Shown one piece after another: positions 1 to 8,368 of a stretch of 64,000 bases of DNA. The DNA is from Schizochytrium sp. CCTCC M209059 (taxonomy: Eukaryota > Sar > Bigyra > Thraustochytrida > Thraustochytriidae): assembly GCA_000818945.1 (NCBI GenBank), contig KN805378.1:62001-126000 (forward strand), in the 5' to 3' direction. Both the position numbers and the translations under genes were made by a program. Numbering within the stretch: the stretch's first letter is position 1; each line of letters starts with the position of its first letter. The notes under the pieces are model-generated. The model did not search any database and was not told where the DNA came from. It saw nothing but the letters and a program-made list of their open reading frames with translations.

Positions 1-374
1 GACTCGTTGCGATGCAGCTCTTTCACCTGAGCCAATTCCTGTTTCATTTCTTGCGCTGTAGCATGACCCTGGCGCAAACTGGCAAGCTCTGCCACGAGAA
101 CCTCGATTTGTTCGCCTTGATCCATGGCTTTGTCTCGCAGTTCTGCCTCGCGTTGCTTGCTCTCCTCGAGCTCGCGTCGCACAGGAAGTGCTTGCACTTC
201 TTCCTCGAGACTTTTGATACGCTCATCCTTTTTGGCAAGAATCGCAAGGACTTTCTGGCTTCGACGTTCGAACTTGGCGCGCTCCTCTTCGAGTTGCCGT
301 GCTGGTACCGTGGGTTCGCGGACCACTGCCGGGGCGCTTTGCATGGGCCTGGGCTGCGACTTTCGCGACGACAT
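1..374 (-). CDS. Coiled-coil protein, N-terminal part (runs off left edge)
   Basis: On the minus strand an ATG at 374-372 opens a frame that stays open to base 1, giving 124 codons. An in-frame TAA lies two codons upstream, so this ATG is very likely the start. The visible protein begins MSSRKSQPRP, has a short basic/proline leader of about 25 residues, and then becomes a charged heptad-like helix rich in E, K, R, Q and A (for example KDERIKSLEEEVQAL), typical of a long coiled coil. No enzymatic motif is visible. It is divergent to the IQ-motif gene at 1146, with about 770 bp between the two starts. The family cannot be named from this fragment; a cytoskeletal or ciliary role would only be a guess. 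Confidence 0.6.
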   Translation of the reverse strand, partial: MSSRKSQPRPMQSAPAVVREPTVPARQLEEERAKFERRSQKVLAILAKKDERIKSLEEEVQALPVRRELEESKQREAELRDKAMDQGEQIEVLVAELASLRQGHATAQEMKQELAQVKELHRNE

Positions 375-1145
375 GCCTTACTATTGTGGGAGGGTTTGGG
401 AAATGAACTCGAAATCGTTTGCGCCTCGGTGTACTAAACTCGTTTTGCTTGATTTGATGATGCGAGAGCACAGCCCGTCTGACCAGCCCCCGACAAGTAT
501 GGGCAAGACTGTCTTCTATGGGCTCTTGCGTTGACGTGGTGTGTAGATTGGTTGGAATTTGATCTTTTCTGGTCAAAGGTTTCTTTGGGCTTCGACTTCA
601 CAAGCTCTCCTTAAAATTGTGCACGTGCGTCCGTCAGCACTTGGCTCGGGCTTACCGGGGGTCACCTCAAGGAGACCTCCGCGCGCGCCGCCGCAACCGG
701 CAGGCGCGGGGCCAAAGGGCGGGCTGCTCGAGCACGGAGCCCGCTACTTCGAAGTCTGGGCTCTCTCGCCTGCAACCGCCGGAAAAAATATTTTCGTGCA
801 CGATAATCCTCAACGGCTATAGGCCTATTATGAATGATGACGATGCCATCATGTATGTGATCATGACGAGCAGTGAATCGAAAGGAAAAAATCAAGGCCA
901 AGGTAGGGAGGGGGGTCGCCTTGCACGTGCGTACGCTAGACTCGAAGAACAGTTTTCGGTGTTTTGCGTTTGCCGCGCACATTGATTGTCGCAGGAACAA
1001 CAGCAGTAGCGTAGTGACTCCCGTTTTGCAAACGCAAGTTTACCTTTTCCCGGAACGAGCGCAGGAGCGTCACTGCACAGCCCGCTAGAAAGCAAGAGCT
1101 TGCAAGCTGGCTGCTTCAATCGACAGATATTATAAACAAGTAGCC
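375..1145. other. Divergent intergenic region between two coiled-coil genes
   Basis: About 770 bp separate the minus-strand start at 374 from the plus-strand start at 1146. Several overlapping ORFs exist here but show no domain, no low-complexity bias typical of the neighbours and no conserved motif. It probably holds both promoters. A TAGGCCTA palindrome lies at about 820-828; similar AGGCCT palindromes occur near 3430 and 3510. Confidence 0.4.
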
Positions 1146-3194
1146 ATGGAAGCGTCCATTCAGCATCGCATCGCATCTTTGCGCCGGGAACTTGCCGACG
1201 CGACGCGGCTCGAAGCCGAGCTTGGACAGCACACAAAAACCACTGTGCGTAAATCAGACCAAGCTAAAGCTACTTCCGACCAAGAGACCGCGATGCTTAT
1301 GCGGAGGGCCATGTACGATCCGTCGCGAGGTAATATTGTATCCAACCAGAAGTCCGTCATTCCTGCAAGACGATCAAATTCGAACTGGATCGAAGAGAAC
1401 AGAGCAGCATTCCCGCAAGAGCCTGCAGTTTCGTATCTTCGTACGAAATCAGACGAGGCGCCACAGCTCCCGCGCGACGAAGACGATGTCTACAAGGTAC
1501 TGTCGCGAGCCGCAAAGCCTCCTCGCAAAACAAAAGCTGTCAGACCGCGACCACCGAAACGTAATCGAGGAATTTCGCGCGTTCAGTCTGCGACACAGCT
1601 CCCAAAATTGGTCGAATCGCTGGAAGCAGCCAACAATGCACAAGACAGAGCCTTGGAGGCCTCGATCGAAGCGATGCAAAAGTCTCTTGAGGCACAGCGC
1701 TTGCATGCGGCACCTGAGCGCAGATTCAAAGTTTTGTTCAATACGGACGATAAAGTGTTGGAGAACCGCGGGAGACCGGAACGACAGCAATTCGACCGTA
1801 TTCGTGCGCCTGGGATTGTTCTCGCGCCTGTTTTGGATGTCCTGCAGAAATATATTATGCGACGGGCTCTTTATCAAGTGCGAGCCTTCGCAAAAAGTGT
1901 CGATTCATTGGAGACGCATTTCATGCTGTACCCCCGAGCTGTGCTGGGCTTGCAAGCACGCTATCGAGGACGTAAAGACAGACTTCGTGTGCGAAAGTTG
2001 GAAGAAAAACGAGCCGAGCAGAGACACCGAGCCTCCATTACTATTCAAAGCTTTTGGCGGCAGTGTCGTGCAAGGCTTCGCATTGTTAAACTCCGCGACG
2101 AGTTGCGTGTGTCTGCTGCGCTAAAGGTGCAGCGAGTGTGGCGCAGCGCACGGGCGCGGAGACGCGCTTGGGTGATTTTGCGTCGCAGAATATGGGCCAT
2201 TGCTCAAGTGTGGCTTTCCATGGGTGTTCAATCTTCTTCGCACGTTGTTCAGAGTGCAAGACTTTCGTCGCAGGAGCACGCTGCTCTCTCGCAGGTGGCA
2301 CAGGTCATGATGGACAGCAAGGAGCGAGTTCCAGAGCTCTCACCTCATGTACTCAGTGGCTTGCTTCAAGGCGTGCGCGTGGCAATCTTTGTTCGCGACA
2401 CCGTTGCCCAACGTGAGGAAAACCTAAAGGATGAGGCCGTGCGTCCCGCCGAAAGCGCTCCTGAACGACGCGAGAAGGAAGCGATCCGCAAGAGAGAGAT
2501 CGCCGAGCAATGTCGGCGCGAATCCCTTCGCAAAGCCGAAGAGAGACGAAAAGCAGCAGAGGCCGAGCAAGCCTTTATGGAGCGTGCGCTGCGGGAAGAA
2601 CGCGAGCAAATGCTGCAAGAGCAACGCAGAAAGGCCGCCGTACAAGAAGAGGCCTCGCGCAAGCTCGCCGCTACTCGTGCTGCACAAGAAGAGAAGCGCA
2701 GGCGTAAAGCGAGCGAAGAGCGCGCTGTGCGGCGTACAAAGGAACGCGAGATCGAACGACGGAAAAGGGCTCTTGCTGATGCGCGGCGCACGCTGAATGC
2801 GCAGTGCGAGGAGGATATCTTTGCTTTGCGAGAAGTGCATCTTCCCTCAGCACTTCGTAATCTTGAGTTCGGGATTGCGCAGAAGCGAGTCAACCTTGTC
2901 GCGGAGCAGCGGAAGCTCGATGCACGTCGTCTTGCAATTCAAGCCCAGCTAAAGGAGCCGCTGGTCCCATCATCTGCCAAGGCCAAGTTGAGAGACGCTC
3001 TGGCCATTCTGACTCAGGAGGAATCCACTCTTGCAAGCTCGCTGCGCGGCCTTGACGATGAACATAAGAATGGCGTGCTATTGCTGGAAACCTCTATGGA
3101 TGAGCGTGAAGAAGAGATCCGTGCCCAGTATGCCGCGCTGCGACGCGATGCAGAGAATGAATTCTCTCCTTGTGTTTGTGACGGCAAATTATAG
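1146..3194 (+). CDS. IQ-motif coiled-coil protein
   Basis: A 682-residue intronless ORF starting at an ATG in a good context (GCCATGG). Residues 1-190 are polar and look disordered. Three IQ-like calmodulin-binding helices follow at about residues 264-285 (LQARYRGRKDRLRVRK), 297-317 (ITIQSFWRQCRARLRIVK) and 324-343 (LKVQRVWRSARARRR). From about residue 430 to 600 there is a strongly charged helix of E/R/K/A runs, and a second helical segment reaches residue 670. The protein therefore looks like a calmodulin-regulated structural or ciliary/cytoskeletal component. IQ repeats of this spacing are common in ciliary and centrosomal proteins, but no specific orthologue is recognisable. It ends CVCDGKL. 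Its divergent neighbour at 1-374 is also a coiled-coil protein. Confidence 0.8.
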   Translation: MEASIQHRIASLRRELADATRLEAELGQHTKTTVRKSDQAKATSDQETAMLMRRAMYDPSRGNIVSNQKSVIPARRSNSNWIEENRAAFPQEPAVSYLRTKSDEAPQLPRDEDDVYKVLSRAAKPPRKTKAVRPRPPKRNRGISRVQSATQLPKLVESLEAANNAQDRALEASIEAMQKSLEAQRLHAAPERRFKVLFNTDDKVLENRGRPERQQFDRIRAPGIVLAPVLDVLQKYIMRRALYQVRAFAKSVDSLETHFMLYPRAVLGLQARYRGRKDRLRVRKLEEKRAEQRHRASITIQSFWRQCRARLRIVKLRDELRVSAALKVQRVWRSARARRRAWVILRRRIWAIAQVWLSMGVQSSSHVVQSARLSSQEHAALSQVAQVMMDSKERVPELSPHVLSGLLQGVRVAIFVRDTVAQREENLKDEAVRPAESAPERREKEAIRKREIAEQCRRESLRKAEERRKAAEAEQAFMERALREEREQMLQEQRRKAAVQEEASRKLAATRAAQEEKRRRKASEERAVRRTKEREIERRKRALADARRTLNAQCEEDIFALREVHLPSALRNLEFGIAQKRVNLVAEQRKLDARRLAIQAQLKEPLVPSSAKAKLRDALAILTQEESTLASSLRGLDDEHKNGVLLLETSMDEREEEIRAQYAALRRDAENEFSPCVCDGKL

Positions 3195-3886
3195 GTCCAA
3201 ACCGCAAGTAAAGTCACACACAAATGTCGAGGACTGTTCTGCGGTTCGAGCTCGCCGTCATTCCTTCTTCCAAGCTTTTTTTCGGCTCTTTTTCATTTTC
3301 ACCTGCTACAAACGAAGCCTTTCCTGGTTCTCTTCGCCTTCATGCCCCCCGCTAAAACCCTTCCTTCTTTCTACGCCTACCTACATTGCGGTAGTAGCAA
3401 TAGTCAGTAAGTAGGCCGAGTGGCAGTATAGGCCTACGTAGTACTATACGTACCACTACTACTGCTACTATGCCTACTACTAGCCTAGTATGCTACTATA
3501 CGACTTCTACGACTAGGCCTAGTTTGTACTTTTTGGCGGGCCACCTACTACTATTCCTGCAACGCAGACCACGTTCGACGGCGGCGAAGCTGGACGCTGG
3601 CGAGGACACTACGCCCGACCGCGAGCCCCCACGAGCTCGACCCGTCGCCGCCCGCCCTCCCTCGCGCGGCTTGGGCGCGGGCCGAGCGTGAGTCCACGTG
3701 TGCGCGGAGAAAGCGCGATCAAGGCTCGGCGCGTGCGCCGCGAGGGTGCGTACGCTCGCACGCGCGGCAACAGGAGCTGCACGGAGAAGGAGAAGGAGCG
3801 CGGGGACGCAAGGGCGCGCGCGAGAGAGCTTGGGCGAGCGCGAGTGAAGAGGGAGGCCGGCGTGATCCTCTCGCGTTTGAGACAAG
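3195..3886. other. Intergenic region with CTA/TAC-rich repeat, then GC-rich PTEN 5' region
   Basis: Bases 3370-3530 are built from repeated CTACTA/TAGTA/TAGGCCTA words in both orientations and could fold into imperfect hairpins. Bases 3560-3880 are very GC-rich and purine-rich and lead directly to the PTEN start codon, so they are probably promoter and 5' UTR. No coding feature is supported. Confidence 0.4.
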
Positions 3887-4951
3887 ATGAACAACGTGAA
3901 GGCGCTTGTGTCCAAAAAAAAGAAGCGCTTCGTGGACGACCGCAATGGGTTTAACCTGGACCTCAGCTACATTGGCGGGCCCGATGCGCAGCTGATTGCT
4001 ATGGGCTACCCGGCCGCAGGCGTCGAAGCCCTGTACCGGAACAGTATGAGCGAAGTACAGCGGTTTTTTACAACGTTTCACGATGGCAACTACGCGGTGT
4101 ACAACTTGTGTAGCGAGCGTGTGTACGACTTGACCCAGTTTTTCCCACTCACGTACCGCTTTGGATTCGACGACCACCAGCCGCCTCCGCTCGAGATGTT
4201 TAGGCCCTTTTGTGAATCTGTCGGAGAGTACCTGAACGAAGACCCGAAACACATTGCCGCGGTGCATTGCAAGGCCGGCAAGGGTCGCACGGGCGTCATG
4301 GTGAGCGCTTTTCTGGTACACTCGGGTCGATGCGGGTCAGCTGAAGAGGCTCTTGTCGAGTTCTCGCGCGAGCGAACCAAGAATCGCAAGGGAGTCACCA
4401 TTCCGAGCCAGCAGCGCTTCGTCCACTACTATGAGCAGCTTTTGCGGCGCGGCAGCGTCACTGCATACACATACTGCATTAGTCACGTGCGCATGGTCGG
4501 TGTTCCAAATCATGACACCTCTATTTTGGGTGGTGGCTGCCAGCCTTTTTTCGAAGTCTCGCTCGCGTGGTACTCACCCGAAGATGGCGAGGCGAAATCG
4601 AAAACGATTTACAACTACAAAAATCACGTCCGCAAGCTGCGTCACTTTAAGCGTGACGACAAGTTCGTGGATCTCGACGTCTCTTCGCACAACCTTTTGG
4701 TGGCTGGCAACGTGCGCATTCGCTTTTATGACCGGGATCGCTATTCACAAGCGGAAATGTGCCAGATCTGGCTTCACACGGGCTTTATTGAGTCGAACTA
4801 TCTCTGTTTCGAAAAATCTGTCATTGACAAGGCATGCAAGGACAAAGAACACAAGCGCTTCGATCCTAACTTTCGCATCGAGGTCTACCTGCACAAGGTC
4901 GATAAGCGTCTCGTGGCCTCCGAGATGGTCGGGGTTGACGAGGACGACTGA
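3887..4951 (+). CDS. PTEN: PTEN-type phosphatidylinositol-3,4,5-trisphosphate 3-phosphatase
   Basis: A 354-residue protein collinear with PTEN. An N-terminal basic patch (KKKKRF, residues 10-15) matches the PIP2-binding module. The dual-specificity phosphatase domain spans about residues 20-185. The active-site P-loop HCKAGKGRTG is at 127-136, giving catalytic Cys128 and Arg134 and keeping the two lysines characteristic of PTEN. The D-loop FDDHQPPP is at about 94-101, with Asp95/96 in the general-acid position. Residues 190-345 form a C2-like domain for membrane docking. PTEN removes the 3-phosphate of PIP3 and so opposes PI3-kinase signalling at the plasma membrane. The protein stops soon after the C2 domain (VGVDEDD), about 50 residues shorter than the human protein, so the phosphorylated regulatory tail and PDZ ligand are absent. 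The start was chosen because MNNVKALVSK aligns with the family start. Confidence 0.95.
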   Translation: MNNVKALVSKKKKRFVDDRNGFNLDLSYIGGPDAQLIAMGYPAAGVEALYRNSMSEVQRFFTTFHDGNYAVYNLCSERVYDLTQFFPLTYRFGFDDHQPPPLEMFRPFCESVGEYLNEDPKHIAAVHCKAGKGRTGVMVSAFLVHSGRCGSAEEALVEFSRERTKNRKGVTIPSQQRFVHYYEQLLRRGSVTAYTYCISHVRMVGVPNHDTSILGGGCQPFFEVSLAWYSPEDGEAKSKTIYNYKNHVRKLRHFKRDDKFVDLDVSSHNLLVAGNVRIRFYDRDRYSQAEMCQIWLHTGFIESNYLCFEKSVIDKACKDKEHKRFDPNFRIEVYLHKVDKRLVASEMVGVDEDD

Positions 4952-4963
4952 TTTCCTTTTCTA

Positions 4964-4965
<2 letters not shown>

Positions 4966-4994
<29 letters not shown>
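4966..4994. repeat. (CT)n microsatellite in PTEN 3' flank
   Basis: A run of about 14 CT dinucleotides begins about 15 bases after the PTEN stop codon. A similar tract follows the P4-ATPase gene at 28711. Confidence 0.9.
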
Positions 4995-5213
4995 TGATTC
5001 GACGGGCTCGCGCTCTTCTGAATCGCGTGCAAGCTCAGGCTGGAGAGACGAAGAAAGACCTCGTTGTGGCCTGCCTCGTGTAGTGTGTTTTTCTGTTTCC
5101 TCTTTTCTGTTTCCTATACATCTTTCTTTCATGTTTGTTACGGGTGTTACAATGGTCATTGCTTCGCTGGCAACAGAACGTGCAATGTAGTGTTGCCGCC
5201 TCTAGAAAACATA

Positions 5214-6173
5214 TCACCTTCGCACATCTGTGCAGAGCGGGTTCTTGAAGCACTGCCGACAGTGATCATTGATGATCCCAGTCTGTTGGCAAAAAGCGTG
5301 CAACGTGATGCTACCAAGAAACTTGAAACCCTTGGCTTTTAACGCTTGAGCAAGTTTCCGGGATGTCTCACTCTCCGTGGGGAGTTTGCTGGTCTCTGTC
5401 CAGATCTCTCGATTGACGATTGGCTCATTATTTGTAAAGCTCCAAAGGTAGCTTGCTAGGCCACCGGGGTAATCATTTTCGATCTCAATGCAGCGCTGCG
5501 CGTTATTTACCACGGCGGCGAGTTTTCGACGATTGTGCATTATCCCATTATCTGGATCTGCCACGAGAGCGTCCACGTCTGCATCTGTCATTGCAGCAAT
5601 CTTTTTCATATCCCACATATGAAACGCTCGTGCGTATGCCTCGCGTTTCTTCCACACGATGTTCCAGCTCACGCCAGCTTGCTGAGCGCAGAGCGAGAGG
5701 ATCTCAAATAGCTTGTGTCGGTCCCTTTGAGGGTGACCCCAGTGTATATCGTGGTATTCCCGCGACCGTTCCGTCTTGACGCTCCACGCGCATCTTCCTT
5801 GCACGAGGTTTTTGGTATCTTCTCGCTGGTTTATATCATTGCGTTTTTGCTCTTGTTCTTGTTCTTGCACTTGCACTTGCTCTTGCTCGTGGTACTCAGA
5901 CTCGTTCTTTTTCTTTTTTCGTTTCGAGGTCGTTGTCGATCTTGCCAAAGACGACGGAGTTATCGTGCTCGAGCTCACCGTCAGCGCGCCCGAGGACTTC
6001 CTCTTCTTCGTCGCCGACGCCCCCCCCGCCGTTCTCCTCGTCGTTGTGGCCGCTCTCGTTGGCGACTGCAGTCGCGGCGACCTCCGTCTCGTCACCGACG
6101 GCGTCGGTGGCAGCGCGCGCGTCTCTTCTAAGCTCTGTGGCCCGGGCTCGCGGCTCGCGCGCGACGCGACCAT
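5214..6173 (-). CDS. tag: DNA-3-methyladenine glycosylase I (TAG family)
   Basis: The C-terminal 195 residues of this 319-residue protein align with bacterial Tag: RCAWSV at 127-132, YHDIHWG at 140-146, QQAGVSW at 164-170, a HNRR segment, the YLWSF block, and a C-terminal NDHCRQC. The zinc-snap ligands are present as Cys128, His141, His304 and Cys308. The enzyme removes 3-methyladenine from alkylated DNA to start base-excision repair. Residues 1-125 are an added low-complexity extension with basic clusters (KKRKSS at 56-61, SKRKKKK at 83-89) that look like nuclear localisation signals, then a Q/E/V dipeptide repeat. In E. coli Tag a glutamate (Glu38) precedes the QQAG motif and contacts the lesion; here the aligned residue is Cys162. 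The gene converges on PTEN. The start is the first ATG of the frame; an overlapping out-of-frame ORF up to 6240 is not used. Confidence 0.9.
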   Translation of the reverse strand: MVASRASREPGPQSLEETRALPPTPSVTRRRSPRLQSPTRAATTTRRTAGGASATKKRKSSGALTVSSSTITPSSLARSTTTSKRKKKKNESEYHEQEQVQVQEQEQEQKRNDINQREDTKNLVQGRCAWSVKTERSREYHDIHWGHPQRDRHKLFEILSLCAQQAGVSWNIVWKKREAYARAFHMWDMKKIAAMTDADVDALVADPDNGIMHNRRKLAAVVNNAQRCIEIENDYPGGLASYLWSFTNNEPIVNREIWTETSKLPTESETSRKLAQALKAKGFKFLGSITLHAFCQQTGIINDHCRQCFKNPLCTDVRR

Positions 6174-6318
6174 GGCGAGGCGCCGGCGCTGGGTCTTTGC
6201 GGCTCAGGTCGAGCACAGACTTGCCTTCGAAGTCTGACATGTGAAAGACTCTTGTGAAGCATTAGGAGCCTAGTCCGCGCACAGGCTACGTAATTCTGTC
6301 CAGGCAGTGCGTCATCTA

Positions 6319-6590
6319 GTTGATGGCCCAGATCACGGGAAACGAGAATTAGCGTCTTTCCAAATCTACAAAGTTTTGCGTTTGAAGAGGTTCCCAAAAT
6401 TCCCGGAAAGAGCGGAGAGTTCGTTGTTGTACGCGTGACTATATGCGAGAATTGCTAGTTTCAAGTTAGCAAGTTGATGGCCAAAATTGTACAAGACGAG
6501 GAACAAGAATCTCTCCAAACCTACAACGTTTCTAGTTCGACGAGACTCCTACTGTTCTCGTGAAGAACGGTAATGTTGTTGTCACGCACG
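6319..6590. repeat. Degenerate two-copy tandem repeat (~150 bp)
   Basis: Two diverged copies, beginning AGTTGATGGCC at about 6319 and 6470, share CTTTCCAAATCTACAAAG/CTCTCCAAACCTACAACG and the later GTTGTTGTACGCG/GTTGTTGTCACGC. It lies upstream of the decayed vWA-PAN sequence. The match is imperfect and read by eye. Confidence 0.45.
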
Positions 6591-7623
6591 GATCTGTGCT
6601 TTCAACATGTTCACATAATGGCAGTAAGCTGATACAAGTCAACAGTACTTACAAGTACATGAGCGTCGTAAGTTTAGCCACGACGTCAATGTTCGTCAAT
6701 CGGCTAAAGAACAAGTCATTGACTTATGCACGTTCGTCAGAAAAACTCAAGCGTCTCCAGATCGCCAAAATAGACGACGTACAGACATTCAAGCGAGGTC
6801 AGTTGACTCATCGCATCAGGAAGGTGCATGGAGCTGTTTCCATACATGACGAGGGATGTCAAGCCACTCATTGTGTCAAATCAAAATTGCTCGAGGTCTG
6901 TTTGCGAAAATAATTCACGGATGTGCCAAACCCCGCTGATTTTACCAATCTCTGGGGAAGAGACTGGTACAAAACCAGCATGCCGTACGCTCTCAGTGTC
7001 TCAAACAAAACATTCCACAAGCATGCTCGCAATGTGAATAAGGTCATCATTGTCTTCACAGAGGGCAAACCTTCTGCTCCCAACCCGGATAACGCACTAC
7101 AGGCTTGCCCGCTGACAACGCTCTCGACGTCGCCCGAGACCAGCGAACTTTTGAACCTGCACGCTTGAAGCTCTCGCTAGCATGATAGACACCACCGTAA
7201 TTTATGTTTATGTCCTGATTGGCGAAGACCCGATGATGAGCACGGAACGCATCTTTACTGCAGGACTTATTCTGATTGCAGCTGATGCTGATGCGGATGC
7301 TGATGACGATCACGGTTTTGTCGACGATGTGCTGGCAACGATACGCGGCAACTGCAATTTACCCTGCACAAAGAACATGCGCTACCGAGGTAAACTCGTG
7401 ACGGATTCAAAGACGGGACTGCGATACTTTCCTAATGTCGAGGATACGCAAGCTTGCCAGTATCTTTGCAACTCGGAGGAGTGGAGCGAGCCATGCAAGC
7501 TTTCTGTCTACCAAGGAAACAAAAAGTGGTGTTGGCTGTCTTTTTGAGGGTATAACCCGAATGAAGATCGCCTGGGTCAAGTACGGCTACGTAGCAGGCG
7601 ACAAGACCTGTGCGGTTCTTTAG
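6560..7623 (+). pseudogene. Decayed vWA-PAN (extracellular-type) gene remnant
   Basis: Three adjacent plus-strand reading frames carry pieces of one probable gene. At 6560-6913 there is an open frame without a recognisable MIDAS motif. At 6923-7168 the frame contains TSMPYALSVSNKTFHKHARN followed by VNKVIIVFTEGKPS, which resembles the second half of a von Willebrand factor A domain, where the usual motif is the TDG-loop strand. At 7182-7547, continuing in another frame to 7623, CNLPC, TQACQYLCN, KWCWLSF and VAGDKTC match the cysteine spacing of a PAN/Apple domain, but a frameshift near 7548 splits it. The vWA DxSxS motif is missing and the frames are broken by stops, so I treat this as a decaying gene. 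Introns cannot be excluded, but no convincing GT-AG pairs were found. Confidence 0.4.
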
Positions 7624-7725
7624 ATTTACAAGGAAAGAGGCCTGGCCAAGACATGGCGATCCCCAACAGTGGAAAACAACGTCATAACTTTCTCCCGCAT
7701 TAAGTCGCGGAACAAGCCAATTGCA

Positions 7726-8226
7726 TCAGCGCTCGCGTGCGGCATGGTTGTAGGTGACGAGGTGATAGTAGACCCTGTTCATGCCGGTCGTCATCAAGTC
7801 CGGCCACGCCTGACTGCTTGTTTCGAAATGTAGCTCCAACGTGGGCTGTTCATTCTTGCCCACCGTGACTTTCATCTCAAGAAGGTTATGCAATTGGTGA
7901 CAGTGTCATCCCTTTTCCATGAGTCGCGCTTCAAGATGCGACCCTGTGCATCGCGTTTCTTAACCTTGCGGTTTCCCATGACGTTTTTCATTGCAGTTTG
8001 ATACCCATCGAAATGTTGTTCAGTATCCCAGCCCGGAGAAATACCCTCCAAAATTCGCGCGGATGATTGTTTGTCTGTCTTGGGGCTGAACGATAGAAAA
8101 CGTGACGTAGGCACGTGCCCCAACTTGAAATAGAAAGGGCTTCCTCGCCATCATGCCCACTTGCGTGGCGCGATAGAGCACTTTGCGTGGTCCATATCCG
8201 ACTTGCGAGTCGGCGCTATAAACCAC
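7726..8226 (-). pseudogene. Possible frameshifted ORF remnant, unknown family
   Basis: On the minus strand three overlapping frames appear to continue one another: KVLYRATQVGMMARKPFLF (8226 side), then ARILEGISPGWDTEQHFDGY and KNVMGNRKVKK, then KVTVGKNEQPTLELHFETS ending at a stop at 7726-7728. Codon content looks protein-like, but two frameshifts would be needed and no family is recognised. It could equally be chance. Confidence 0.2.
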
Positions 8227-8368
8227 TTGCGCGGCGACACGACTTCCCTTGGCGCAGCAAAGCCGTGACGAGCCTCACAACCTTGCCGCGCGAGGCCGCG
8301 TGCGGAGCGCGTGCGTACGTGCGTGCGTGCATAGGCGCGCGCGCGTGCGCGAGGGACGCGGCCCGCCC
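8150..8368 (+). promoter_or_regulatory. Promoter region of the CDF gene with four ACTTGCG-type motifs
   Basis: Four copies of a (C)ACTT(T)GCG word occur at 8158-8165, 8179-8187, 8199-8207 and 8224-8231, spaced about 20-25 bp. A CTATAAA sequence lies at 8216-8222 inside the cluster. The stretch 8281-8368 is a GCGTGCGT-rich leader. The same core word clusters in front of the P4-ATPase, M14 and MORN/TPR genes, so a shared transcription-factor site is likely. Confidence 0.5.
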
